This document shows positions 1 through 8,728 of a stretch of DNA of 64,000 nt, piece by piece (positions within the stretch are counted from its first letter, which is position 1; every line of letters begins with the position of its first letter). Origin of the DNA: Stigmatella aurantiaca (GTDB lineage Bacteria > Myxococcota > Myxococcia > Myxococcales > Myxococcaceae). The stretch lies in assembly GCF_900109545.1 (NCBI RefSeq), contig NZ_FOAP01000001.1, forward strand, positions 310,001 through 374,000, read 5' to 3'. Made by a program: the position numbers and the translations under genes. The notes beneath the pieces are model-generated. The model searched no databases and was not told the origin of the DNA. It was given only the letters and a program-made list of their open reading frames with translations.

Positions 1-288
1 CAGGCCGAGCGGCACACCACCCAGTCCAACTACAAGCTCACCCTGGGCAACTTCACCACCAAGCGGACCGAGTGCACGAGCAGCTGCGGCGATGGCCAGG
101 TGCAGCCGCCCGAGGAGTGCGACACGGGGACGAACCCTGGCGGCTACGGCCAGTGCGCGCCCGGATGCATCTTTGGCCCGCGCTGCGGCGATGGCGTGGT
201 GCAGGAGGCGTTCGGCGAGAGCTGCGACGACGGGAACGACGACAACGACGACCTGTGCAGCAACACCTGCAAGCCGCGCATCGGCTAA
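1..288 (+). CDS. Fibro-slime / cysteine-repeat protein, C-terminal part (5' end outside window)
   Basis: Open from the first base in frame 1 and ending at TAA 286-288, so only the last 95 residues are present. The visible part begins with the end of a fibro-slime-type domain (N-Y-x-L-T-L-x-N-F). Two Cys-rich repeats of the Myxococcus/DUF4215 type follow, with CGDG starts and a C-D-D-G-N-D core. The tail is almost identical in protein and DNA to that of the complete lipoprotein ending at 31685, and the homology is perfect over 249 bp. From that paralogue I infer a secreted, surface-anchored structural or adhesive protein, but no function has been shown for this family. A 10-bp perfect hairpin follows the stop. 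Confidence is high for the family and low for the role. Confidence 0.85.
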   Translation, partial: QAERHTTQSNYKLTLGNFTTKRTECTSSCGDGQVQPPEECDTGTNPGGYGQCAPGCIFGPRCGDGVVQEAFGESCDDGNDDNDDLCSNTCKPRIG

Positions 289-296
289 GGCCGTCT
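48..296 (+). repeat. 249-bp perfect direct repeat, copy 1 (copy 2 at 31445-31693)
   Basis: Every base from 48 to 296 matches 31445 to 31693 in the same orientation (offset 31397). The flanking bases differ (G47 against C31444, C297 against A31694). Outside the block the two genes are similar but clearly diverged. The repeat covers the last ~80 codons of two fibro-slime paralogues, their stop codons and 8 bp beyond. Such a sharp boundary suggests gene conversion or a recent partial duplication rather than conservation through selection. Confidence 0.95.
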
Positions 297-298
297 CC

Positions 299-326
299 GG
301 GGAGCCGCGCCGTCCGGCGGCTCCCC
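299..326 (+). terminator. Stem-loop downstream of the fibro-slime gene
   Basis: A perfect 10-bp GC-rich stem (299-308 with 317-326) with an 8-nt loop starts 10 bp after the stop codon at 288. There is no U tract, as is common in high-GC genomes, so termination is inferred. The paralogue ending at 31685 has only an imperfect version of this hairpin. Confidence 0.55.
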
Positions 327-479
327 GCTCCCTGGGCAGGGAAGCATTCCGGGCCTGGGGACACCTGAGGGGAGGCGGCGCCGGACTTCGGTCCCCCCCC
401 CTGGGCCAAATTCCATGAAGACAGGGTAGACTGGGTTTAGCCACCGTTCTGCCCTGTCCTCTTTCTGGCCCCATCGCGC

Positions 480-2312
480 ATGAAGCTCAGCCTCGCAGCC
501 CGGGTGACCGCCGCGTTTTTGCTCGTGGTGTTCGTTCTGACATTCGGCAGCGTGGCGATGGTGGCCTTGTCGCTGCGCAAGAGCCTCGAAGAGGGGCTCG
601 CCCGGGACATGGAGCAGGACATCTCCAGTTGGCGGGGGCTCCTGGAGCAGGAGGAGCGGGTGCTCGCCGCGGCGGCCCGGGGCATCGTGACCCGGACCGT
701 GGTGCGCTCGGTGTTCGAGGGCTCCGGTGCGGAGGCCGCCGCGCTCCAGGACATCGCCGGGGAGCAGCGCGCGCTGCTGGGCGTGGACCTGCTGCTGCTC
801 ATCGATTCTTCCGGGAAGGTGCGGGCGGGCAGCTTCACGGGCACGATGCCGGCGGTGCCTCCCGTGGAGGAGCTGCGCGGGCGCACCGGCCTGCTCCTGG
901 CGGAGGACATTCCCTACTGGAGCGTGAGTACGCCGGTGGAGGTGGGCGGGCGCCTCGTGGGCTATCTCTTCCTGGGCATCCGCCTGGACGAGGGGCCGGT
1001 GCAGCGGTTCCAGGAGCAGCACGGCACGGAGATGATGTTGCTCATGGGCCGGAGCGTGAACGCCCGGGGGCTGCACTCGGTGAAGCCCCAGGACGTGCTG
1101 CCGGTGCTGCCCTCCTCGGGCAACTTCCGCCGGTTCCTGATGCTGGGCGGGGTGCGGGTGCTCGCGGCCCAGGTGGAGGTGGGCGAGGGGCTGCGGCTGG
1201 TGCTCGTGCGCCGCGCGGAGGAGGACTACGCCCGCTTCCACGCCACCCAAATGGGGCTCGTGGGGCTGGGGGCGGCGTGCGCGCTGATTGCCGGCGCGGT
1301 GGCCTTCCTCATGGCGCGGCGGGTGACGGAGCCCTTGCGGCAGCTCACCGCCGCCACGGCGCGCGTGGTGGCCGAGGGAGACTTCCGGGGCACGCTGGAG
1401 GTGAACTCGCGGGACGAGATTGGCGAGCTGGCCACGTCATTCCAGCAGATGATGCAGCGGCTGCGGGACGTGCTGCTCGCGCTGCGTGCCGCCTCCGCGC
1501 AGCTGGAGAGCGCCGCCACCCAGCTCTCCCATGAGGCCTCGGAGCAGAACCGCACGGCCACGCGGCAGGTCGCCGCGCTCTACGAGACGCAGGTGACGGC
1601 GCAGGAGCTCCAGCGCAGCTCCCAGGCAGCGGCCCTGCGGGCGCAGACGATTCTCCAGGTGGCCGAGCAGGCGGACTCCCTGGGCAGCGCCGGCGAGCAC
1701 TCGCTGGAGAGCAGCGTGGGCGGGCTCACGCACATCCGGGAGCAGGTGGATCAGATCGCCCGCACCAGCCAGGAGCTCCAGCAGCGCACCGCGCAGATTG
1801 GCGGCATTACCCAGACGGTGAAGGACCTGGCCGACCAGTCCAACATGCTGGCGCTCAATGCCGCCATCGAGGCGGTGCGCAGCGGCGAGCACGGCAAGGG
1901 CTTTGGCGTGGTGGCCCGCGAAATCCGCTCCCTGGCGGACCAGTCCGCCGAGGCCACGGGGCGGGTGCAGGAGATCCTCACCGACATCAGCCGGGCCATC
2001 GCCGCCACCGTGCACACCAGCGAGAGCGGCGCGCGCGAGGTGGAGGGGGGGCTTGCCCAGGTGCGGGCCACGGGCGAGAGCCTCCGGGCCCTGGCCACCC
2101 TCATTCACGACAACGGGCTCGCCGTCCGGGAGATCGCCGAGACGGTGAGCCAGCAGGATGCCGGCATCGCGCAGATTTTCGAGGCCCTGAGGGACTTGTC
2201 GATGCTCTCCCAGGAGACCGTGACGCGCCTGACCGCCACGGAGCAGGCCGCCTCGAAGCTCTCCCTGGCCTCCCGCGAGGTGGGCTCCATCGTGGGCCAG
2301 TACAAGCTCTGA
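480..2312 (+). CDS. Methyl-accepting chemotaxis protein (transmembrane chemoreceptor)
   Basis: A 610-residue chemoreceptor that would signal to a CheA/CheW complex from the inner membrane. Order of parts: TM1 about residues 10-32; a periplasmic sensor region about 33-255 of Cache-like size; TM2 about 257-278; HAMP starting with RRVTEPL near 279; then a long helical signalling domain. The hairpin tip is clear at about 450-477, with DLADQSNMLALNAAIEA followed by GEHGKGFGVVAREI. There is no C-terminal CheR/CheB tethering pentapeptide. No che genes are nearby, so it is an orphan receptor whose ligand cannot be read from the sequence. The stop lies 7 bp from that of the convergent lipoprotein gene. 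The ATG at 480 is a natural start because it leads directly into TM1. Confidence 0.95.
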   Translation: MKLSLAARVTAAFLLVVFVLTFGSVAMVALSLRKSLEEGLARDMEQDISSWRGLLEQEERVLAAAARGIVTRTVVRSVFEGSGAEAAALQDIAGEQRALLGVDLLLLIDSSGKVRAGSFTGTMPAVPPVEELRGRTGLLLAEDIPYWSVSTPVEVGGRLVGYLFLGIRLDEGPVQRFQEQHGTEMMLLMGRSVNARGLHSVKPQDVLPVLPSSGNFRRFLMLGGVRVLAAQVEVGEGLRLVLVRRAEEDYARFHATQMGLVGLGAACALIAGAVAFLMARRVTEPLRQLTAATARVVAEGDFRGTLEVNSRDEIGELATSFQQMMQRLRDVLLALRAASAQLESAATQLSHEASEQNRTATRQVAALYETQVTAQELQRSSQAAALRAQTILQVAEQADSLGSAGEHSLESSVGGLTHIREQVDQIARTSQELQQRTAQIGGITQTVKDLADQSNMLALNAAIEAVRSGEHGKGFGVVAREIRSLADQSAEATGRVQEILTDISRAIAATVHTSESGAREVEGGLAQVRATGESLRALATLIHDNGLAVREIAETVSQQDAGIAQIFEALRDLSMLSQETVTRLTATEQAASKLSLASREVGSIVGQYKL

Positions 2313-2319
2313 GGCGGGG

Positions 2320-3810
2320 TTACTGCGGCTGGCCCTCGCGGCCGTTGCCGCCCCCCTCGGTGACCCAGCCCGAGCGCGCGGGGCCCATGGCCGCGCCCAG
2401 CTCGTAGGCGTGGATGCCGAGGAACGGGGTGCCGTCGTTGTCCGAGTCCCAGTTGAGGTAGGCGCCCAGGAACAGGCGGCCCTGGTGGAGCGCGGGGGGC
2501 GTCACGAACGGCGCCTGGCCCTGGAGCTTGCAGGCGATGCGCTCCTCTCCCTCCTGGGAGAACTCGTGCACGTACGAGTCGAAGTACGAGTCGGGTCCCT
2601 TGCAGCCGAAGTCACAGTCCTCGGGCACGGGGCGGTCCACCAGCAAGAGCGTGCTCCGGTCGGTGAGCAGGGGCGCGGAAGGCGAGTCGCCCACGGGCAG
2701 CGTCCAGCGCAGCGCGCCGCTCGCCGCATCCACGCCATAGAAGAACTGGCCGCTCACGTGGGGCTCGGTGGGGCAGGAGGCCCCGGTGCACCGGCCGTCC
2801 GCCAGCGCCAGCAGCGCCTTGCCGCCGAGCGCCACGTTGCCGTGCGGATAGGGGCCAAAGGGAAGCTCGCCCTCCGAGCGGGAGTGGGAGATGCCGGTGA
2901 TGCCGAGCGTGGCCAGGAAGCCCCCGGTGCCGGCGTCGGCGAGCTCCTCGGTGGAGAGCAGCAGCGTGCCGTTGCTGACGGCGACGGGCTCCCGGTGGCC
3001 CGCGCGCGTCTGGCGCCACCGCTGGGTCCCCCCGGCCGTATAGGACAGCAGCTCGGTCTGCTCCTGGCCCCAGTTGAAGGTGGACGTATAGAGGTGGCCC
3101 TGCGCATCGGCGATGGGCTGGGACAGGCGCTCGGGGGCGTTGAGCTGCCAGGCCACCGCGCCCGTGGCCGCGTCCAGCGCGATCAGGGCGTTGCAGGCCG
3201 TCCGCTCGCCCGTGGCGTGTACGGCGACCACCAGGTGGGACGGCGTGAGCACGGGGGCGGAGACCCAGGCCCACTGGCAGTCCGCATCGAGCAGGGGCGG
3301 CAGGGGCGTGGTCCACAGGACGCTGCCGTCCGCCGCCGCCAGCGCCGAGACGCGCGCGGTGGCCCCATTCAACGTCCCGTAGAGCCGCCCGCCGGAGCTG
3401 AGGTCCACGTGGACGTACTCCGTGCCGGACAGGGGCTGCCGGTAGCGGAGGCTCCCGTCCCGGCCGAGCGAGAGCAGCTCGCAGGCGCGTTCCTCGATGG
3501 GGCCCTCTCCATACCGGAGGCACTCCGTGGCGTAGAGGTTGCCCTCGGCATCCATCGTCCCCGTGAACTCCAGCGCGCGGTCTTCGCGGGGCACGTAGGA
3601 CCAGGCGAGCGCTGCCGTTCCCTCGGGGCCCGAGCAGGTGGGGGGGGCGTTCGTCTCCGTCTCCTCCCCGGGGGCGATGGGCGCGGGCGGCGCCTCGGAC
3701 GCGGCGCGTGGCTCCAGGTCACTCCCAGCGGGGGAGGTGCCCACCGCTTCCGGGCCACATCCCGCCACCGCACAGAGTCCCACCGCCACCACGCCCCAGG
3801 TCCATCTCAT
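2320..3810 (-). CDS. PQQ-like beta-propeller lipoprotein
   Basis: A 496-residue lipoprotein. From ATG 3810, the signal peptide MRWTWGVVAVGL leads to the lipobox AVAGC (Cys18), and GAGAGG lies about 8 nt upstream. An in-frame TTG at 3831 is possible but less likely. After a Pro/Glu-rich linker there are repeated blades of the PQQ-like propeller type, with motifs such as D-G-S-V-L-W and D-A-A-T-G-A-V-A-W. Such folds often act as scaffolds or binding platforms (BamB-like) as well as quinoprotein enzymes. I see no catalytic signature of a quinoprotein dehydrogenase, so the role is open. It faces the chemoreceptor gene tail to tail. Confidence 0.8.
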   Translation of the reverse strand: MRWTWGVVAVGLCAVAGCGPEAVGTSPAGSDLEPRAASEAPPAPIAPGEETETNAPPTCSGPEGTAALAWSYVPREDRALEFTGTMDAEGNLYATECLRYGEGPIEERACELLSLGRDGSLRYRQPLSGTEYVHVDLSSGGRLYGTLNGATARVSALAAADGSVLWTTPLPPLLDADCQWAWVSAPVLTPSHLVVAVHATGERTACNALIALDAATGAVAWQLNAPERLSQPIADAQGHLYTSTFNWGQEQTELLSYTAGGTQRWRQTRAGHREPVAVSNGTLLLSTEELADAGTGGFLATLGITGISHSRSEGELPFGPYPHGNVALGGKALLALADGRCTGASCPTEPHVSGQFFYGVDAASGALRWTLPVGDSPSAPLLTDRSTLLLVDRPVPEDCDFGCKGPDSYFDSYVHEFSQEGEERIACKLQGQAPFVTPPALHQGRLFLGAYLNWDSDNDGTPFLGIHAYELGAAMGPARSGWVTEGGGNGREGQPQ

Positions 3811-3916
3811 GACACGCCTCTCGCCCTTCAAGGTGATGCCGGAGGCTGGTCATCGGGATATTCCCGCGCAACGCTCGGGGGAGAGAGCGAGCGCTTCACT
3901 GGCGGGCTGCTGGTGT

Positions 3917-4678
3917 TCAGCCCGGCTCGCCCCCGTCGATGGCGTAGGCGGCCCCGGTGATGCCACCGGCTGCCTCCGAGGCCAGGAAGAGGCACACGGC
4001 GGCCACCTCCTGCGGCAGGATGATGCGGCCCATGGCGTTCATCCCCGCGAGCGCCTCGCGCGCCTGCTCCTGGGTGCGGCCGGTGGCCTGGGTGATGCTG
4101 CCCACGGCGGCGGAGAACATGTCGGTCTCCACCCAGCCCGGGTTCACCTGGTTCACCGTCACGCCCTTGCGCGCGTACTCCACCGCCAGCGCCCGCGTCA
4201 TGCCGAGCAGGGCGTGCTTCGAGGCGCAGTAGGCGGAGGTGTACCGGGCCCCGCGCGTCGCCGTGATGGAGCCGATGCTGATGACGCGCCCGCCGCCGGC
4301 GGCCACCATGGGGGGAATCAGCTCGCGGCAGAAGATGAAGGGCGCCGTCACGTTCACGGCCATCACCTTGTTCAGGTCCTCGGTGCGCGTCTTCGTCAGC
4401 GGCGCGGACAGGGTGATGCCCGCGTTGTTCACCAGCACGCGTGGCGTTCCGGCCTGGAGCACCGTGCGGCAGGCCTCCAGCACGGCCCCCTCGTTCGCCA
4501 CGTCCACCGCCAGCGGGCGCAGGGCCTCACCGGCCTCCTTGCGCAGGCCTTCCAGGGCTTCGGCGGAGCGGGCCAGGGCCCACACCTCGTACCCCTCGCG
4601 GATGAACGCCAGCGCCACTTCCCGGCCAATGCCCCGGCTGGCCCCGGTCACCACTGCCGTCTTCTTGGGAGTCGTCAT
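3917..4678 (-). CDS. SDR-family NAD(P)-dependent oxidoreductase
   Basis: A 253-residue classical short-chain dehydrogenase. The cofactor loop TGASRGIG is at residues 11-18, NNAG at 84-87, and the catalytic Ser137, Tyr150 and Lys154 (Y-C-A-S-K) are all present. The C-terminus carries the usual ...GGITGAAYAIDGG segment. It resembles 3-oxoacyl-ACP or hydroxyacyl-CoA reductases, but the substrate cannot be fixed from sequence. ATG 4678 is chosen because the Rossmann strand follows directly. A much longer in-frame extension runs into the divergent acyl-CoA dehydrogenase gene and is not credible. The head-to-head arrangement with that gene, with 73 bp between, hints at shared control in acyl-CoA metabolism. 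Confidence 0.9.
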   Translation of the reverse strand: MTTPKKTAVVTGASRGIGREVALAFIREGYEVWALARSAEALEGLRKEAGEALRPLAVDVANEGAVLEACRTVLQAGTPRVLVNNAGITLSAPLTKTRTEDLNKVMAVNVTAPFIFCRELIPPMVAAGGGRVISIGSITATRGARYTSAYCASKHALLGMTRALAVEYARKGVTVNQVNPGWVETDMFSAAVGSITQATGRTQEQAREALAGMNAMGRIILPQEVAAVCLFLASEAAGGITGAAYAIDGGEPG

Positions 4679-4751
4679 GGGGCGGCACGATAGCCAGAGC
4701 GGCCCGGGAAGGGGTACAAGCCCGTGCATCCCGCCCACCCGAGGAATCCCC

Positions 4752-5933
4752 ATGCCGCGCGCGGAGATAACGGATCTGCTCCTGCTGGAGGAGCTGCTGA
4801 CGGACGAGGAGAAGGCGGCCCGCGACACCGTGGCCCGCTTCGTGGACAGGGAGGTGCTGCCCATCATCGGCCACCACTTCCGCGAGGGGACGTTTCCCGC
4901 GCACCTCATCCCGGGGCTGGCGGAGATGGGCGTGCTGGGCGCCAACCTCCAGGGCTACGGCTGCGCGGGGATGAACACGGTGAGCTACGGCCTCATCCTC
5001 CAGGAGCTGGAGCGGGGGGACTCGGGCCTGCGCTCCTTCGCCTCGGTGCAGGGCTCGCTGTGCATGTTCCCCATCCACGCCTATGGCAGCGACGAGCAGA
5101 AGGAGCGCTTCCTGCCGGGCATGGCCCAGGGGCGCCTCATCGGCTGCTTTGGCCTCACCGAGCCGGACTTCGGCTCCAACCCGGGCGGCATGCGCACCCG
5201 GGCGGTGAAGGACGGAGACACCTGGGTGCTCAATGGCGCCAAGGCCTGGATTACCAACGGCGCCATCGCGGACGTGGCGGTGGTGTGGGCCAAGACGGAG
5301 GAGGGCGGCGCCGAGTCCGTGCGCGGCTTCCTCGTGGAGAAGGGGATGCCGGGCTTCAGCGCGCGGGAGATTCCCGGCAAGTTCTCGCTGCGCGCCTCGG
5401 TGACGAGCGAGCTGTCCTTCCAGGACGTGCGGGTGCCGGAGCGCAACGTGCTGCCGAAGGTGACGGGGCTGCGCGGGCCCCTGTCCTGCCTCAACAACGC
5501 GCGTCTGGGCATCGCCTTCGCGGTGACGGGGGCCGCCATCGCTTGCTTCGAGGGGGCGCGCGAGTACGCGCTCGCGCGCAAGCAGTTCGACGGCAAGTCC
5601 ATCGCGGGCTACCAGCTCACCCAGGAGAAGCTGGCGGACATGCTCCAGGAGATCGTCAAGGCGCAGCTCCTGTCCCTGCGGCTGGCGCGGCTCAAGGACG
5701 CGGGCAAGGCGACGCCCGTGATGGTGAGCCTGGCCAAGCGCAACAACGTGAAGGCCGCGCTGGAGATCGCCCGCACGGCGCGCGGGGTGTACGGCGCCAA
5801 CGGCGTCACCGACGCGTACCCGCCCATCCGGCACATGCTCAACCTGGAGAGCGTCTTCACCTACGAGGGCACCCACGAGGTGCACACGCTGGTGCTGGGC
5901 AAGGCCATCACCGGCCTCGACGCCTTCAACTGA
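4752..5933 (+). CDS. gcdH: Glutaryl-CoA dehydrogenase (acyl-CoA dehydrogenase family)
   Basis: A 393-residue FAD enzyme expected to oxidise and decarboxylate glutaryl-CoA to crotonyl-CoA in lysine/tryptophan degradation. Features match glutaryl-CoA dehydrogenases rather than generic acyl-CoA dehydrogenases: GYGCAG and ELERGDSGLRS in the N-terminal half, CFGLTEPDFGS, GKFSLRAS, CLNNARLGIA, MVSLAKRNN, and the C-terminal catalytic block NLESVFTYEGTHEVH with Glu372 as base. The length is normal for the mature enzyme. ATG 4752 fits the family; an upstream in-frame extension runs across the divergent SDR gene. A terminator hairpin follows. Confidence 0.92.
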   Translation: MPRAEITDLLLLEELLTDEEKAARDTVARFVDREVLPIIGHHFREGTFPAHLIPGLAEMGVLGANLQGYGCAGMNTVSYGLILQELERGDSGLRSFASVQGSLCMFPIHAYGSDEQKERFLPGMAQGRLIGCFGLTEPDFGSNPGGMRTRAVKDGDTWVLNGAKAWITNGAIADVAVVWAKTEEGGAESVRGFLVEKGMPGFSAREIPGKFSLRASVTSELSFQDVRVPERNVLPKVTGLRGPLSCLNNARLGIAFAVTGAAIACFEGAREYALARKQFDGKSIAGYQLTQEKLADMLQEIVKAQLLSLRLARLKDAGKATPVMVSLAKRNNVKAALEIARTARGVYGANGVTDAYPPIRHMLNLESVFTYEGTHEVHTLVLGKAITGLDAFN

Positions 5934-5953
5934 AGAAGCCCTCTGCCCGGAAA

Positions 5954-5977
5954 GCCCCCTCCCCGGAAGGAGGGGGC
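5954..5977. terminator. Bidirectional terminator between gcdH and the DUF2058 gene
   Basis: A perfect 9-bp stem, GCCCCCTCC with GGAGGGGGC, around a 6-nt loop sits between two convergent stop codons (5933 and 5992). Position and symmetry support bidirectional termination. Confidence 0.65.
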
Positions 5978-5991
5978 CATGAAGGGAAGGG

Positions 5992-6801
5992 CTACTGAGC
6001 CTGAGGCTCCGAGGGGCCGTTGCCGGCCTCCGGGCTCTCCTCGGCGGGGGACGCGGCGCCTTCGGCGGCCTCCTCGCCGGCCTCGGGCTCGTCCGGAATC
6101 TCCGGCGCGGTGCCCGCGGCCTCGGCGGCCTGCTGCGTCTTGACGTCCTCATCGCTCATGAAGCCGATGGGGCTCTCCTTGCGGTTGAGGAAGCGCACCG
6201 ACTTCTTGGAGAGCGCGAACATCTGCTCCGCGGTGGCGGCGGGCACCAGCGAGTGCTCGATCTGCGCCGGCTCGGGGCGCTCCACCACCGCGAGCACGCC
6301 GTCCTCCAGCTGCTTGGCCTGGGAGGGGCTGAGCTCCATGCGGCGCAGCTTGCCCTTGCGCGTCATGAAGTAGAACGTCGTCTCGCCGGTCTCGGAGGGC
6401 ACCTGGGCACCCTGCACCAGCTCGCGCAGGGCCTTGTCCAGCTCGGCCTGCTTCTTCGACTCGATGCGCTGGTAGGCCTTCGAGCCCGGCATCGGCGGCA
6501 GCTTGGGAATCGGCCGCTCGGCGGCGGCGGCGGCGGTGGGCGCGGGGCGGCCCTGCGGCGGACGGCTGGCATCCCGCCGGGGCGGACGCTCGTCGTCCCT
6601 TCGCGGGGGCCGGTCCTCCCGGCGGGGCGGCCGGTCGTCCCTTCGCGGCGGCCGCTCGTCCCGGCGCTGCGGCCCACCTTCGGCGCGCTGCGGCTGGACA
6701 GGGGGCGGGCGGCGGGGGGCCGGAGCGCTCGTCTCTGCTTTTTTGGCCTGATCCTCGGATACGAGGCCTGCTTTCAGGAGTTTGTCGCGCAGGTTCTGCA
6801 T
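5992..6801 (-). CDS. DUF2058 (YaiL-like) protein with an Arg/Pro/Asp-rich insert
   Basis: A 269-residue cytoplasmic protein. The N-terminus (MQNLRDKLLKAGLVSEDQAKK) matches the start of DUF2058/YaiL proteins, and the core at about 105-205 contains the family-like YQRIESKKQAELDKAL and the segment around FLNRKESPIGF. It differs from typical YaiL proteins by a low-complexity segment at about residues 35-85 with repeated RPPRRDD units, and by an acidic Ala/Glu/Pro tail after 225. The basic/acidic repeat looks like a nucleic-acid or phase-separation type region, which is inference. YaiL-type proteins have no firmly established biochemical role. ATG 6801 starts exactly where the family begins. Confidence 0.75.
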   Translation of the reverse strand: MQNLRDKLLKAGLVSEDQAKKAETSAPAPRRPPPVQPQRAEGGPQRRDERPPRRDDRPPRREDRPPRRDDERPPRRDASRPPQGRPAPTAAAAAERPIPKLPPMPGSKAYQRIESKKQAELDKALRELVQGAQVPSETGETTFYFMTRKGKLRRMELSPSQAKQLEDGVLAVVERPEPAQIEHSLVPAATAEQMFALSKKSVRFLNRKESPIGFMSDEDVKTQQAAEAAGTAPEIPDEPEAGEEAAEGAASPAEESPEAGNGPSEPQAQ

Positions 6802-6899
6802 GGGTCCGGCGTTCTATCCCTTGCACAGCCGGGCGCAAGGGGCGCTTGCCGCGTCTGTACACGCCACGTAACTTGCGCCGCCCGCCCGCCGGAGGAGCC

Positions 6900-7913
6900 G
6901 TGAGCCGTTTGAAGAGGTCCGTACTCGTTGCCGCCCTGGCGCTGTCCGCCTGTTCCGACCCCGTCGACAAGGCCGCCAAGGCGCGCATCTTCTCGGCCGA
7001 GGACCCTCCGAAGGTGGTGGCCTCGGCCGCCGAGAAGCTCCCCCCGGAGGACGTGGCCGACAACCCCCACGTGGCCCGGCGCATCCTCGGCATGGACGCG
7101 GCGGAGGTGACCGAGCGCCTGGGGCCCCACACCTACAAGGCCACCGTCTCCTACGAGTGGACCAACGGCGCGGCGCCCCCGGTGAAGATTTCCGAGACGC
7201 GCACGTTCGTGGCGGGCCCGGGCGGGGTCAGCGGCGACTTTCATGGTGTGCTGGAGAACAGCCGGGACCAGGGCCTGGAGGTGATGCGGGTCGGGGGCAA
7301 GGTGTTCGCCCGCAACCGCTACGGCACCTTCCGCCAGCGCCTGCGCGACCGGGGCATGGCCGAGCGCACCCGCACGGAGCTGACCGGCGCCATCCGCGAC
7401 GTGGACAGCCTCTTCCAGGGCCGCATGCAGCTCTCCCCCCAGGGCACGGTGACGTACGAGGGCCGCACCGCGTGGCGCTATGACGTGACGCTGGGCGCGG
7501 CGGGCGAGGCCACCGCCCCCTCCAACCTGCCCGCGCTGCTGGAGCCCAAGGGCGGCCGGGACGAGACGACCCGCCGCCGGCTGGCGTTCTTCGAGCACCG
7601 GGTGCCCCAGTCCCTGGTGGGCGAGGTGCTGGTGGATGCCTCCACGTCCGTGGTCCTCAAGGTGCGCCTCAATGGCCACCTGGTGGTGCCCCCGGGCAAG
7701 GGGGCCGAGGGCGCGGAACTGCGCGTGTCGCTGAACTCCGACATGTCGGCCATCGGCCAGGATCCCCAGCTCCAGCCGCCCGAGAACTTCCTGCCCGACG
7801 CCGACAAGCCCCAGGGCATCGCCGACGCCCTGGACCGCTTCGGCATCGAGCGCAACAAGGCGGACGCGGGCACCCCCGGCGCCGCGGAGCCCGCGGACCC
7901 GGTGGACGAGTAG
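6900..7913 (+). CDS. Lipoprotein of unknown function
   Basis: A 337-residue protein from GTG 6900, preceded by GGAGGAG at 6891-6897 (close spacing). The N-terminus has a short signal peptide and lipobox ALSAC (Cys18). The earlier in-frame ATG at 6846 would bury this signal and is rejected. The remainder is soluble, with no domain I recognise and an acidic Asp/Glu-Pro tail. Alternating hydrophobic/charged segments (e.g. HTYKATVSYEW, EGRTAWRYDV) suggest a beta-rich fold. It is divergent from the DUF2058 gene. No function is proposed. Confidence 0.75.
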   Translation: MSRLKRSVLVAALALSACSDPVDKAAKARIFSAEDPPKVVASAAEKLPPEDVADNPHVARRILGMDAAEVTERLGPHTYKATVSYEWTNGAAPPVKISETRTFVAGPGGVSGDFHGVLENSRDQGLEVMRVGGKVFARNRYGTFRQRLRDRGMAERTRTELTGAIRDVDSLFQGRMQLSPQGTVTYEGRTAWRYDVTLGAAGEATAPSNLPALLEPKGGRDETTRRRLAFFEHRVPQSLVGEVLVDASTSVVLKVRLNGHLVVPPGKGAEGAELRVSLNSDMSAIGQDPQLQPPENFLPDADKPQGIADALDRFGIERNKADAGTPGAAEPADPVDE

Positions 7914-8051
7914 ACGGGCGGGCAGGGGAGGGGTGGCCCGGCGACCCTGACCGCCGTGTCCTTCCCCGGCCCGGTGCTCCGTTTCCAGCATTCGTAACCC
8001 TCTGAAATCCTTGCGCTGACCGTGGCCCCAGCCTTGCTGAGGACAGGGCCC

Positions 8052-8579
8052 ATGCGCCGTGCGTGGGTGTGCTGGGTGTTCGTCCTGGGACTGGCGGGGC
8101 CTGCGTGGGCGGGCCGCGCCCACAGCCTGGCGCTCACCTTTTCCCCGGTGGGGGGCTTCCTGCTGACGCAGGCCGCGGACGGCAAGGCGGCGGGCTACAG
8201 CATGGAGCTGGGCTGGTCCTACCGCCGGGACGAGGCCCTCGTGGAGGTGGGCGGACACGTGGCCTCCAGCCGGGTGCTCACCACGGCCACCCCCTTGAGT
8301 GTCCGTTTGACACCATTCCGGGAATCGCGCCTGCGGCCGTCCCTGGGGCTGGGGGCCAGCTTCCTGATTCCCCACGTGCGGGCCGTGTCGCGGCAGGAGG
8401 GCCACCCGGGGCTGCTGGTGGGGCTGGAATTGAGCGGAGGCCTAGAATTCGGCCTGCAAGAGAGTTTCTTTCTCTGCGCGGAGGCCTACTATCAGAACTT
8501 CTCGGCCCAGCCGGAGCCGCTGTCGGGGGAGCGCCAGGGCATGTCCTCGGTGTTCCTGGGAATGGGCGTCCGCCTGTAG
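8052..8579 (+). CDS. Small outer-membrane beta-barrel-like protein (hypothetical)
   Basis: 175 residues from ATG 8052, with a GAGGACA element upstream. A clear signal peptide ends at AWA (about residue 20). The mature part has alternating short hydrophobic stretches ending in aromatic or hydrophobic residues (SLALTFSPVGGFLL, FLGMGVRL) and a C-terminal Leu preceded by Arg, as in small eight-strand outer-membrane barrels. I do not recognise a named family. ATG 8022 in the same frame is possible but would lengthen the signal n-region without reason. Confidence 0.6.
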   Translation: MRRAWVCWVFVLGLAGPAWAGRAHSLALTFSPVGGFLLTQAADGKAAGYSMELGWSYRRDEALVEVGGHVASSRVLTTATPLSVRLTPFRESRLRPSLGLGASFLIPHVRAVSRQEGHPGLLVGLELSGGLEFGLQESFFLCAEAYYQNFSAQPEPLSGERQGMSSVFLGMGVRL

Positions 8580-8628
8580 CGGGCCACCCCGGGCGCTACA
8601 GCGGCGCAGCAAGATGTTGGAAGAAAAT

Positions 8629-8656
8629 TTGACCGGCCTCTTGCGTCTTCTAGAAT
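8629..8656 (+). promoter_or_regulatory. Strong sigma-70-type promoter for the small basic protein
   Basis: TTGACC (8629-8634), a 16-bp spacer and TAGAAT (8651-8656) match the housekeeping consensus at 10 of 12 positions, which is unusual in this GC-rich window. Transcription would start near 8663, leaving a leader of about 65 nt before ATG 8729. Confidence 0.7.
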
Positions 8657-8728
8657 CCCCAACGGTTGCGGCCCAGACGCGTCTGACATGCACAGATGTT
8701 CAGTGGGGGCCACTTCAAGGGAGCACAG

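Noticed and set aside
4239-4751. In-frame upstream extension of gcdH
   Set aside because: It overlaps the divergent SDR gene and lacks similarity. ATG 4752 matches the normal start of the family.
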